DNA of 64,000 bases from positions 1-64,000 of the forward strand of contig NZ_PUBZ01000136.1 of the NCBI RefSeq assembly GCF_003205875.1, in the 5' to 3' direction. Origin of the DNA: Herpetosiphon llansteffanensis. GTDB taxonomy: Bacteria > Chloroflexota > Chloroflexia > Chloroflexales > Herpetosiphonaceae. The notes below the pieces were generated by a model that saw only the letters and a program-made list of their open reading frames with translations, was not told the DNA's origin and did not search any database. Position numbers and translations under genes: made by a program. Shown here one piece after another: positions 23,745 through 31,563 of this stretch. Each line of letters starts with the position of its first letter. Position 1 is the first letter of the stretch.

Positions 23745-25838
23745 ATGCTGGAGGAGATTTTCGCTCCGCAATCGGTGGCTGTGGTGGGAGCATCTCCCGA
23801 TCCATCACGTCTTGGTCACCGTGTCCTCAAAAATGTTATTGACAATGGCTTTCAAGGGCGAATCTACCCGATTCATCCTACCGCCAAAGCAGTTTTAGGC
23901 CAAACGGCCTACCCGTCGGTCGCTGCTGTTCCCGATGATGTTGAATTGGCAGTTTTAGTTATTCCACCGCAGCATGTGCTCAACGTCGCCGAAGAGTGCG
24001 GCCAAAAAGGTGTGCGCGGTTTAGTGGTGATCACCGCAGGTTTCAAGGAAGTAGGCGGTGAAGGGGTTAAGCTTGAACACCAATTGGTAGAGATTGTGCA
24101 ACGCTACGGCATGCGCATGGTCGGCCCCAATTGTCTTGGTGTGATTGATACCGTCAGCCATTTGAATGCTTCGTTTGCAGCATTAATGCCCGCTGATGGC
24201 GAAATTGCCTTTATGTCGCAATCGGGCGCGGTCTGTACCGCCATCCTCGATTGGAGCAAAGAGGCCAATATTGGGTTTTCGCGCTTCGTCAGCCTTGGCA
24301 ATAAATCCGATGTCGATGAAGTGGCGCTGTTGCAGGCCTGGGGCAACGACCCCCAGAATAAAGTAATTTTGGCCTATCTGGAAGGTATTTCCGATGGCCC
24401 AGGCTTTATTCAGGCCGCCCGCGAAGTGACCAAACGCACGCCCGTGATCGCGATCAAAAGTGGCACGACGGCTGCTGGCACGCGGGCAATTTCCTCGCAC
24501 ACTGGCTCGTTGGCAGGCAGCGAAAGCGCCTACGAATCGGCCTTTGGCCAAAGCGGGATTGTGCGGGCGCGCACGATGGAGCAATTGTTTGATTTTGCTT
24601 TAGTGTTTGCCTATCAACCCTTGCTGGCAGGCCCACGGGTGGCGATTGTTACCAACGCTGGCGGCCCGGGCATTATCGCCACCGATGCGATTGAGCGCGA
24701 TGGTTTGCAAATGGCCGAATTTAGCCCCGCCACCATCAGCCACCTGCAAGCCAACTTACCGCCAACCGCCAATGTCTACAATCCCATCGATGTCATTGGC
24801 GATGCCAAAGCCGATCGCTATCGCACGGGGATTGAGATGGCCTTGGCCGACCCCAATGTTGATGCAGTCTTGGTGCTGTTTACGCCGCAAGCTGGCAGCG
24901 AAGCCGAAGCCACGGTGGAAGCCATGGCCGAGCTTTCAGCCAACCAAAGCAAGCCGATTGTGGCGAGCTTTATGGGCGCATATAGCATCAAGCCAGCGCT
25001 CAAATTGCTTAATCAACATAAAATTCCCAACTATGAATTTCCCGAACGGGCCGTGGCTTCATTAGCTGCAATGTGGCAACACCGCCGCTGGCGCGAACAA
25101 CCATCCCTAACCTACGCCCGTTTTGATGTCGATAAAGACCACGTACGCGACTTGTTTGCCCAGGTGCGCGAGGCTGGGCGGGTGGAGCTTGGCGAAATCG
25201 AGGCCCGCGAAGTGATGGCGGCCTATGGCATGCGTTTGCCCGATAGTCGGCTAGCCCGTTCGCCAGAAGAAGCCGCCGACATTGCCAAGGAAATTGGGTT
25301 TCCGGTGGTGATGAAAATTAGCTCGCCCGATATTCTGCACAAAAGCGATATTGGCGGCGTGCGCGTGGGCATTGCCGACCCCCAAGCAGCCAGCGATAGC
25401 TACGAGTTAATCGCCTATCGTGCGCGTAAATTCAGCCCCAACGCCCGAATTTGGGGGGTGTTGGTGCAGGAAATGGCGCGTAAAGGCCGCGAAGTGCTGG
25501 TTGGGGTCAGCCGTGATCCGCAGTTTGGGGCATTAATTGGCGTGGGCATGGGCGGCATTTATGTCGAAGTGCTCAAAGATGTGGTGTTTCGACTTGCGCC
25601 ATTGAGCCGCGAAGAAGTGCGCGAACAACTGCGAGCGATTCGTTCGTTCCCATTATTGCAGGGCGTGCGTGGCGAGCAAACCGCCGATTTGGAAGCCGTC
25701 GAAGATATTGTGCTGCGCGTCAGCCAATTGGTCAGCGACTTCCCCGAAATCGTCGAAATGGATATTAATCCGTTGGTTGTCTACAACCGTGGCGAAGGCG
25801 TAATCGTGCTCGATGCCCGCATTATTCTGCAAGGATAG
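23745..25838 (+). CDS. ADP-forming acyl-CoA synthetase, fused alpha-beta subunits (acetate-CoA ligase/protein acetyltransferase type)
   Basis: A 697-residue protein. The N-terminal CoA-binding Rossmann domain starts IFAPQSVAVVGASPDPSRLG; a succinyl-CoA-ligase-like domain follows with the phosphohistidine loop (ISSHTGSLAGSESAYESAF); then an ATP-grasp domain from about residue 490 (MAAYGMRLPDSRLARSPEEA, FPVVMKISSPDILHKSDIGG, VLVQEMARKGREVLVGVSRD, MDINPLVVY). It would make acetyl-CoA or ATP reversibly. Unlike Pat-type proteins there is no C-terminal GNAT domain. GGAGG lies 8 bp before ATG 23745. It is followed by the BioD-like/DRTGG gene on the same strand. Confidence 0.9.
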   Translation: MLEEIFAPQSVAVVGASPDPSRLGHRVLKNVIDNGFQGRIYPIHPTAKAVLGQTAYPSVAAVPDDVELAVLVIPPQHVLNVAEECGQKGVRGLVVITAGFKEVGGEGVKLEHQLVEIVQRYGMRMVGPNCLGVIDTVSHLNASFAALMPADGEIAFMSQSGAVCTAILDWSKEANIGFSRFVSLGNKSDVDEVALLQAWGNDPQNKVILAYLEGISDGPGFIQAAREVTKRTPVIAIKSGTTAAGTRAISSHTGSLAGSESAYESAFGQSGIVRARTMEQLFDFALVFAYQPLLAGPRVAIVTNAGGPGIIATDAIERDGLQMAEFSPATISHLQANLPPTANVYNPIDVIGDAKADRYRTGIEMALADPNVDAVLVLFTPQAGSEAEATVEAMAELSANQSKPIVASFMGAYSIKPALKLLNQHKIPNYEFPERAVASLAAMWQHRRWREQPSLTYARFDVDKDHVRDLFAQVREAGRVELGEIEAREVMAAYGMRLPDSRLARSPEEAADIAKEIGFPVVMKISSPDILHKSDIGGVRVGIADPQAASDSYELIAYRARKFSPNARIWGVLVQEMARKGREVLVGVSRDPQFGALIGVGMGGIYVEVLKDVVFRLAPLSREEVREQLRAIRSFPLLQGVRGEQTADLEAVEDIVLRVSQLVSDFPEIVEMDINPLVVYNRGEGVIVLDARIILQG

Positions 25839-25844
25839 ATTGAA

Positions 25845-25978
25845 AGGATGAATTATGAAGGATGAATTATGAATCGCAAGAATCGATCAGCGATCAATTT
25901 TTAATCGGTGCAGGTTCTTTGCAATTCAGTCAAGGTTCATCCCTCATCCCTCATCCTTCATCCTTTGATAAAGGAGTT
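25845..25978. repeat. AAGGATGAATTATGAA / CATCCCTCATCCTTCATCC repeats
   Basis: The gap between the acyl-CoA synthetase and the DRTGG gene contains a duplicated AAGGATGAATTATGA (25845-25871) and, in inverted orientation, TCATCCCTCATCCTTCATCC-type units at 25937-25970. Related AAGGATGAGGGAT units are at 49943-49962 and 51927-51952. Confidence 0.75.
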
Positions 25979-25983
25979 TCGCT

Positions 25984-27045
25984 ATGGCAACGCTGTATGT
26001 TGCATCAACAGAATCATATGTTGGCAAGAGTGCAGTTTGTGCTGCCTTGCTGCGCCAACTCAAGGATCGCCAGATTGATGCTGGCTATATGAAGCCAGTC
26101 AGTGTTTCGGTGACCCATACCCCAGAAGGCGCGTTTGATGAAGACGCAGCCTTTATTCGCGAAAGCTTTGGCCTGAGCGAGCCATTGGAGCAAATTGCGC
26201 CTGTGCTCTTACGCCGCACCACTATCGAAAGCATTTTGCGCGGCGAGCAGCACGATTGGGCTGGCGCGGTTCAACAAGCGTTTCAAAGCATCAGCAATAA
26301 TCATCAAGTGACGATTGTTGAAGGCACCAACAGCTGGGCCGAAGGCTCGTTGGTTGATCTCAGCGCCGATCGGGTGGCCGATTTGATCGATGCACCGATG
26401 GTGTTGGTTTCGCGCTATCGCACCACCTTAACCGTCGATGCAATTTTGTCGGTGCAACGCTTCGTCGGCAAACGGCTCAAGGGCGTAATTCTCAACCAAA
26501 TCGAGGAAACACGGCTGGATTTTGTCCAATCGCACGTTGTGCCATTTCTTGAGCAACGCGGAATTGCGGTGCTGGGCTTGCTGCCGCAAGATATTGCGCT
26601 CTCTGGCATTCCAGTCGAGGATTTGGTCAGTGAGCTTGGCGGCAGCGTAATTGGGTCTGAGTATGGCCAAGGCAAAATCGTCGAGTCGTTGATGATTGGG
26701 GCCATGGGCGCAGAGGCTGGCCTCTCGCACTTCCGCCGTCGTGCCAACAAAGCCGTAATCACTGGCGGCGACCGCACCGATTTGCAACTGGCAGCCTTGG
26801 AAACCTCAACCAACGCCTTGGTGCTGACAGGCAATTTCCGCCCGCAGCAATCGGTGATTGATCGTGCCGAACAACGCAACGTGCCGATTATCACGATTGC
26901 CGATGATACCTTGACCGCCGTTGAACGGATTGAAAACATGTTTGGCCATGTGCGCTTGCACGAACGCACCAAACTCGAACGCTTCACCAAACTGATGGCC
27001 GAGGGCTGCGATTGGGCACGCTTGGACGCGATTTTGGGCTTGTAA
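25984..27045 (+). CDS. BioD-like P-loop / DRTGG domain protein
   Basis: A 353-residue protein. Residues 1-215 form a dethiobiotin-synthetase-like P-loop domain (LYVASTESYVGKSAVCAALL with GKS; IDAGYMKPVSV; VTIVEGTNSWAEG), and the C-terminal 115 residues hold a DRTGG domain: ANKAVITGGDRTDLQLAAL with GGDRTD in place of GDRTG, and LVLTGNFRPQQSVIDRAEQ. This is the arrangement of the N-terminal half of long phosphotransacetylases (Pta), without the catalytic PTA_PTB domain. Placed right after an ADP-forming acetyl-CoA synthetase, a regulatory role in acyl-CoA metabolism is plausible. AAAGGAG lies 8 bp before the ATG. Confidence 0.85.
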   Translation: MATLYVASTESYVGKSAVCAALLRQLKDRQIDAGYMKPVSVSVTHTPEGAFDEDAAFIRESFGLSEPLEQIAPVLLRRTTIESILRGEQHDWAGAVQQAFQSISNNHQVTIVEGTNSWAEGSLVDLSADRVADLIDAPMVLVSRYRTTLTVDAILSVQRFVGKRLKGVILNQIEETRLDFVQSHVVPFLEQRGIAVLGLLPQDIALSGIPVEDLVSELGGSVIGSEYGQGKIVESLMIGAMGAEAGLSHFRRRANKAVITGGDRTDLQLAALETSTNALVLTGNFRPQQSVIDRAEQRNVPIITIADDTLTAVERIENMFGHVRLHERTKLERFTKLMAEGCDWARLDAILGL

Positions 27046-27058
27046 TGTGCTCAACAAA

Positions 27059-27095
27059 AACCCCGTGTTCTATGCTGAACACGGGGTTTTGCTTT
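27059..27095. terminator. Bidirectional Rho-independent terminator
   Basis: AACCCCGTGTTC (27059-27070) pairs with GAACACGGGGTT (27077-27088) around TATGCT, with A-tract on the left and TTTTGCTTTTT on the right. It separates the DRTGG gene (+) from the secreted PPC protein gene (-) and should serve both. Confidence 0.92.
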
Positions 27096-27121
27096 TTAGC
27101 CTTGAAGCTGAAGAATTGAGC

Positions 27122-29458
27122 CTAGCGGTAGCGCCATTGTTCGTAGTGTTGGCCGACGTTGCCCATTTCGACTTGCCAATCGGCGGGGTTGCTGGGGGTG
27201 TAGGTCAGCACGCGGCGCTCGAAGGCTTGCACCAGCACCGTTTGCTCAACGCCGCCAACATAGACTTTGGCCCAGTAGGCTTCGCTGATTGGATAGCCCA
27301 AGGCAAAGACCCAATCCATCACTTGGCCTTCTTGGACTTTGCCATTTTGGTTGATGAGCCCTTGGCGATTGACAAAATTCCAGAAGGCGCTGGGAATGTT
27401 GTGGCCAGTTTCGGGCACGTAATGCACCAATTTGGCAGCATCGTTGGCGTTGCCAGCATAGGCGCTAACCTTGCCGCTGCGCGCTAATTGTTGATCGGCA
27501 AATTGGCCAGTTCGATCGTTAGTTGCGCCAAGCAAATTGCTGAAACTGGCATAGGTTGGAGCCGAAGCATCGCCTAAATCGCCAGCAATATTAATTTGGG
27601 CTGGGGTGCGCTGTACATAATTGCTATTGCCAATTTGAATTTGGCCTTGGATCAATTCCTTGGCCAACAAACCGTTGGTCACAAACCATTGGCTTTGGCG
27701 GTCGCTCTCGAAATCGCTAATTTCCATGCGCGATTTATCGAAATATTGCACTTGGCGCAAACCACCAGGCGATTGATCGTAGACTTCGGCGCGAGCTTGG
27801 CCGCTGTTTGGACCCCACAACCACGAACGCACAGCTTGGCCACTGGCCACCGGCGAATCGGCATGGGTCCAAACTTTGTTGAAGGCTGGATCGGCAAATT
27901 TGCCATTGCTGCGGGTATCGAAGTTTGGCAATTTATTGCCCGAAAAGTTGGTTGGCGTTGGATAGGCCGAGGTTGGCGTGCGAGTTGGCGTGCCCGTTAC
28001 CGTGCCGGTGGTCGTTGGCGTGCGCTCATCATCCAAGGTCGGGGTCAGATCATCCTCATCGAAGGTTGGCGTAATCTCGCCATCATCGAAGGTTGCGGTT
28101 GGCTGCATTGTTGGCTGGCCTTGGTTGGCGTTACTCTTGATCTGGAAGGTCAAGGTGTAATCGATAAATTGGTTGCCAACATCGCCCACGTTCTTGACTT
28201 GCACAAAGTAGAAGCCATCGACCACCGGCGCGAAATCGATTCGCGAATCTAAACCTGATTCATAATCGTCGTTGAAATCGATAATCGTCGTGCCGTCGCG
28301 ATCAGCCAGCACCATTACCGTATCGGCCCCAACGCTGAGGTCTGAGGTAAACAACGAATAGATTTTGCCCGCTTTGCCAAAGAATTTAACCCAATCTGCA
28401 TCGCCGCGTGGGCACAAACGATGGTCGGGATGCACTTCGCCAACCACAATCAACGGCGCAATTTCGGGCAAGCCGTCTGGCTCATACAAATCTTCGCAGA
28501 TTTCGGGGATGAGCGTTGGCGTAGGGCCGTAGCTCTCGCTGTTGAGCACCACCGTGTAGAGTGCGTCAACAAAGCCGCGTCCTGCGGAATCGCGCACCTT
28601 GATATAGTATTGGCCGTTGGCTGGTGCACGCCACGATTGAATTCGTGGTTTGATGTCGCTGGGATCGTTGTTGCGTGGAAAGTCGTCGTTGAAGGCCAAT
28701 TGATTGCCATTGCTATCGTAGAGCGTCAACGAAAGGTCAAGGCCATCGGTCATTTGCGAGACATCGATGGTGTAAACTTTGCCCTCTAAACCGCCAAACA
28801 AGAGCCAGTCTTCGTCGCCAACCGGACAAATTGCGTGAATTTGTGGCACATCGACTTCAATTCGGCGCGCTTGGCTGCGGGTGTTATCAGGCTCGAATTT
28901 ATCGTTGAGCGTGCCACCACTGCCATTACACACCCGGCCCGGTGTGCCAGTCGTTGTGGCAGTTGGAGTTGAAGGAGTGGGTGTATTGGTTCGGGTTGGA
29001 GTAGCGGTTGGGGCTACAACATTAATAAGAAAATCAACAATCCTTGAAGTTACAACACCTAAAGAACTAGTAGAAGTAACACGAATTCTAAAGGTATACG
29101 TTTGCAAGGGAGCATTAGCTGCAATATTAATTGTAGCCAAAACCGTAACCTGATCACCTGGATTTACTCCTGTCACAGGAAGAATTGGATTAACGGTAAT
29201 TTGGGGTGGTAATCCCTCTGGGGCGAATGTAAAATTTGTACTTTCAGTAGAGCTATTTAGGCTCTGAATTTGAAATGCAAATTGGCGCGCTTGCCCAGGA
29301 ACCATAGTATCCGTAAAGGAATTAGGATCAATAAAAAAATTAACCACATTTGGTGCTTGGGGCTGAACTTGGGGCGGCGTGACAGGCCGTGCCAACACGC
29401 CAAGCGGCGTTAATAAGCCAGCGAGCACCACAAACATCAATAAACGCATCCGTTTCAT
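27122..29458 (-). CDS. Secreted protein with two PPC domains and a Chloroflexia-type C-terminal domain
   Basis: A 778-residue exported protein. A signal peptide (LMFVVLAGLLTPLGVLARP) is followed by an Ig-like/NEW3-like region (35-150), a TPT-rich linker, and two pre-peptidase C-terminal-type beta domains (about 185-310 and 320-440), each with the pattern DKFEPDN..., CPVGDEDWLLF / CPRGDADWVKFFG and FNDDY. A second Thr/Pro/Asp-rich linker leads to a roughly 250-residue C-terminal domain (VWTHADSPVASGQAVRSWLW; YVPETGHNIPSAFWNFVN; MGNVGQHYEQWRYR), a kind I know from many secreted Chloroflexia proteins. It is probably surface-associated; no enzyme domain is seen. ATG 29458 follows GGAG by 9 bp. 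Confidence 0.8.
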   Translation of the reverse strand: MKRMRLLMFVVLAGLLTPLGVLARPVTPPQVQPQAPNVVNFFIDPNSFTDTMVPGQARQFAFQIQSLNSSTESTNFTFAPEGLPPQITVNPILPVTGVNPGDQVTVLATINIAANAPLQTYTFRIRVTSTSSLGVVTSRIVDFLINVVAPTATPTRTNTPTPSTPTATTTGTPGRVCNGSGGTLNDKFEPDNTRSQARRIEVDVPQIHAICPVGDEDWLLFGGLEGKVYTIDVSQMTDGLDLSLTLYDSNGNQLAFNDDFPRNNDPSDIKPRIQSWRAPANGQYYIKVRDSAGRGFVDALYTVVLNSESYGPTPTLIPEICEDLYEPDGLPEIAPLIVVGEVHPDHRLCPRGDADWVKFFGKAGKIYSLFTSDLSVGADTVMVLADRDGTTIIDFNDDYESGLDSRIDFAPVVDGFYFVQVKNVGDVGNQFIDYTLTFQIKSNANQGQPTMQPTATFDDGEITPTFDEDDLTPTLDDERTPTTTGTVTGTPTRTPTSAYPTPTNFSGNKLPNFDTRSNGKFADPAFNKVWTHADSPVASGQAVRSWLWGPNSGQARAEVYDQSPGGLRQVQYFDKSRMEISDFESDRQSQWFVTNGLLAKELIQGQIQIGNSNYVQRTPAQINIAGDLGDASAPTYASFSNLLGATNDRTGQFADQQLARSGKVSAYAGNANDAAKLVHYVPETGHNIPSAFWNFVNRQGLINQNGKVQEGQVMDWVFALGYPISEAYWAKVYVGGVEQTVLVQAFERRVLTYTPSNPADWQVEMGNVGQHYEQWRYR

Positions 29459-29582
29459 AGGCAACTTCTCCGCTTCAAGGCAGGTGATTAATTGAAATCA
29501 AAAGGGTTAAAAAGAGCAGCATCGCTATTCTAGCCCATTATAACGTCAAATATTGATTTTGGGGCAAGTATTTAATCGTGGC

Positions 29583-30141
29583 GCGTTCCCTCACCGCCCA
29601 AAGGCCCTGCTCCCACGAAAAACATGGGCGAGGAGGAGCTTCAATGAATTCCCTCACCCCCCAGCCCCCTCGCCCACTGCACGTGGGCGAGGGGGATTCG
29701 ACCGTTTTTTACGAAGGAATTGGGGAGAACCACGGCGTTAAAGCCCCTCGCCCGCGCACGGGAGAGGGGTTGGGGTGAGGGGATCTTCACACCGACCCTT
29801 GGAAGCCAAGCCCCTCGCCCACTGCACGCGGGCGAGGGGGAGCACCCGTTTTCACTACAAATTATGCAAAAACCCCGACATTAAAGCCCCTCGCCCGCGC
29901 CACGGGAGAGGGGTTGGGGTGAGGGGATCTTAACACCGATCCTTGGAAGCCAACCCCCTCGCTCACTGCACGCGGGCGAGGGAGAGCACCCGTTTTCACT
30001 ACAAATTATGCAAAAACACCGTCATTAAAGCCCCTCGCCCGCGCACGGGAGAGGGGTTGGGGTGAGGGGATCTCAATACCGATCCTTGGAAGCTAATCCC
30101 CTCGCACATCGGATGGCAGAGGGGTTGGGGTGAGGGCATCT
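29583..30141. repeat. Tandem palindromic repeat island with about 143-bp period
   Basis: GCCCCTCGCCCGCG modules begin at 29743, 29886 and 30030, spaced 143 and 144 bp, each followed by GGGGTTGGGGTGAGGGGATC and then the opposite arm GCACGCGGGCGAGGG. Less regular modules lie at 29585-29700 and 30096-30140. It is the same family as the array at 1-344, with different spacer sequence between modules. It occupies the entire gap between the secreted PPC protein and the Rossmann reductase; no gene is supported within it. Confidence 0.9.
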
Positions 30142-30144
30142 CAC

Positions 30145-30795
30145 TTACAATTGGTTGAGCATGCTGTTTTCGAGAATTTGCTGGGGCGCACCGTTTTGGG
30201 CGATGTGTAGCATGGCTTGAGCTAATTGATCAGTTGTCGTTACATATTGGGGCATGAAGCGTTTCAATACAGGATACAACGGGCCAATTAATCGATAGAG
30301 CAGCCGATAGAGCCGCGTTTTGGAAACCACGCCATGTTGCGGTTGAATAAAGCCCGGGCGCAACATCAAAGCCTTAAATGGCAGTTTCAACAACGCTTGC
30401 TCGGTTTGGCCCTTGATTCGCGCCCACATTGTGCGTGAATTGGGGTTGGTTCCAGCGCCAGAAACATACAGAAAGCGCGATTGAGGATTGATCCGCGCCA
30501 AGGTTTGGGCCACGTGCATGGTCAAATCGTAGGTAATTGAACGATAGGCTGCCTCAGTCATGCCCGCCGCCGAAACTCCTAGACAAAACAAACAGGCATC
30601 ATAGCCAACTAATTCATGTTCAATCGGCGCTAAATCATATAAATTGCAATGCACAATTTCGCCAAGCTTGGGGTGGCTTTGGCCTGTCGGTGTGCGGCCA
30701 ACACACAACACTTGCGCAACCGCCGGATTCAACAAACACTCCCGCAACACACCTTGGCCAACCATACCAGTCGCCCCCAAAATGATTATTTTCAT
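30145..30795 (-). CDS. NAD(P)-binding Rossmann reductase (NmrA/YwnB-like, atypical SDR)
   Basis: A 216-residue protein. KIIILGATGMVGQGVLRECL is the NAD(P)-binding GxxGxxG motif of atypical short-chain dehydrogenases; YDACLFCLGVSAAGMTEAAY and FLYVSGAGTNPNSRTMWARI, with KALMLRPGFIQP, complete the fold. The classic YxxxK pair is absent, so it is more likely a NAD(P)H-binding epimerase-like protein than a dehydrogenase. AAGGA precedes the ATG. The direction is divergent from the alkylation-repair genes. Confidence 0.82.
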   Translation of the reverse strand: MKIIILGATGMVGQGVLRECLLNPAVAQVLCVGRTPTGQSHPKLGEIVHCNLYDLAPIEHELVGYDACLFCLGVSAAGMTEAAYRSITYDLTMHVAQTLARINPQSRFLYVSGAGTNPNSRTMWARIKGQTEQALLKLPFKALMLRPGFIQPQHGVVSKTRLYRLLYRLIGPLYPVLKRFMPQYVTTTDQLAQAMLHIAQNGAPQQILENSMLNQL

Positions 30796-30831
30796 TGTAA
30801 AGTCCTTCGGTTTTCAAGCTAAACCAACGCC

Positions 30832-30878
30832 TAAGCCCCTCGTCCGCTGCGTGGGAAAGGGGTTGGGGTGAGGGAACG
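30832..30878. repeat. Single copy of the GC-rich palindromic module
   Basis: AAGCCCCTCGTCCGCTGCGTGGG with AAAGGGGTTGGGGTGAGGGA is one half-unit of the repeat described at 1-344 and 29583-30141, located in the divergent promoter region between the Rossmann reductase and the MGMT gene. Confidence 0.75.
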
Positions 30879-30971
30879 CAGCTATTTCATTTAAGCCTAG
30901 CACGATTTAGCGTCAATCGACAGCCAAAATTAGTGCGAAGAAATACGGTAGCCGCAAAACCCAACCATCGC

Positions 30972-30985
30972 TATACTGAATTCAG
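30972..30985 (+). promoter_or_regulatory. TATACT -10 with overlapping palindrome, MGMT-AlkA operon
   Basis: TATACT (30972-30977) is immediately followed by the perfect palindrome CTGAATTCAG (30976-30985), 31 bp before the MGMT start codon. A regulator bound here would block the start site; Ada encoded in the same operon is a candidate but no Ada site was confirmed. Confidence 0.4.
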
Positions 30986-31015
30986 TCAATCGGTCGCAAC
31001 CACAGGAGTGTCGCT

Positions 31016-31552
31016 ATGCAACAACTAACGGTCGAACAAGTCGCAACGCCGATTGGCGATGTGGTGATTATGAGTAGCCCTCAGGGCGTGGTTTATCTTG
31101 ATTTTGGCGATAATCAAGCCCGCTGCCAACGCTTGCTCAGCCATCGCTATGGCACGTTTGAATTGATTCCAACGCCGCAAAGCGCTTTGAGCGCAGCAGT
31201 TGCCCGCTATTTTGCTGGCGATCTGGCGGCGCTTGATGCAATTAAGGTCGATCTGGCTGGTAGCGAGTTTCAGCGCAAAGTTTGGTTGACCCTACGCGAA
31301 ATTGGCGTTGGTCAAACGCTGAGCTATGGTCAATTGGCGGCCAAAGTTGGCACACCCAGCGCTGCCCGTGCCATTGGCATGACCAACGGCCTGAATCCGA
31401 TTAGCCTTGTTTTGCCCTGCCACCGCGTGATTGGAGCCAACAAAAGCTTGACTGGCTATGCTGGCGGCTTGGAACGCAAACGCTGGTTGCTGCGCCACGA
31501 AGGCGCTCAATTTAAAGATCTGCCTAAGCAAACGAGTTTTGAATTAGTCTGA
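31016..31552 (+). CDS. ogt: Methylated-DNA--[protein]-cysteine S-methyltransferase
   Basis: A 178-residue suicide repair protein that removes methyl groups from O6-methylguanine. The acceptor cysteine is in LVLPCHRVIGANKSLTGYAG, with GTPSAARAIGMTNGLNPISL (helix-turn-helix contacts) just before. The N-terminal domain (VATPIGDVVIMSSPQGVVYL) is normal. CAGGAG lies 7 bp before the ATG. The Ada-AlkA gene starts 11 bp after its stop, so the two form an alkylation-repair operon. Confidence 0.92.
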   Translation: MQQLTVEQVATPIGDVVIMSSPQGVVYLDFGDNQARCQRLLSHRYGTFELIPTPQSALSAAVARYFAGDLAALDAIKVDLAGSEFQRKVWLTLREIGVGQTLSYGQLAAKVGTPSAARAIGMTNGLNPISLVLPCHRVIGANKSLTGYAGGLERKRWLLRHEGAQFKDLPKQTSFELV

Positions 31553-31563
31553 AAGCGGCAAGA

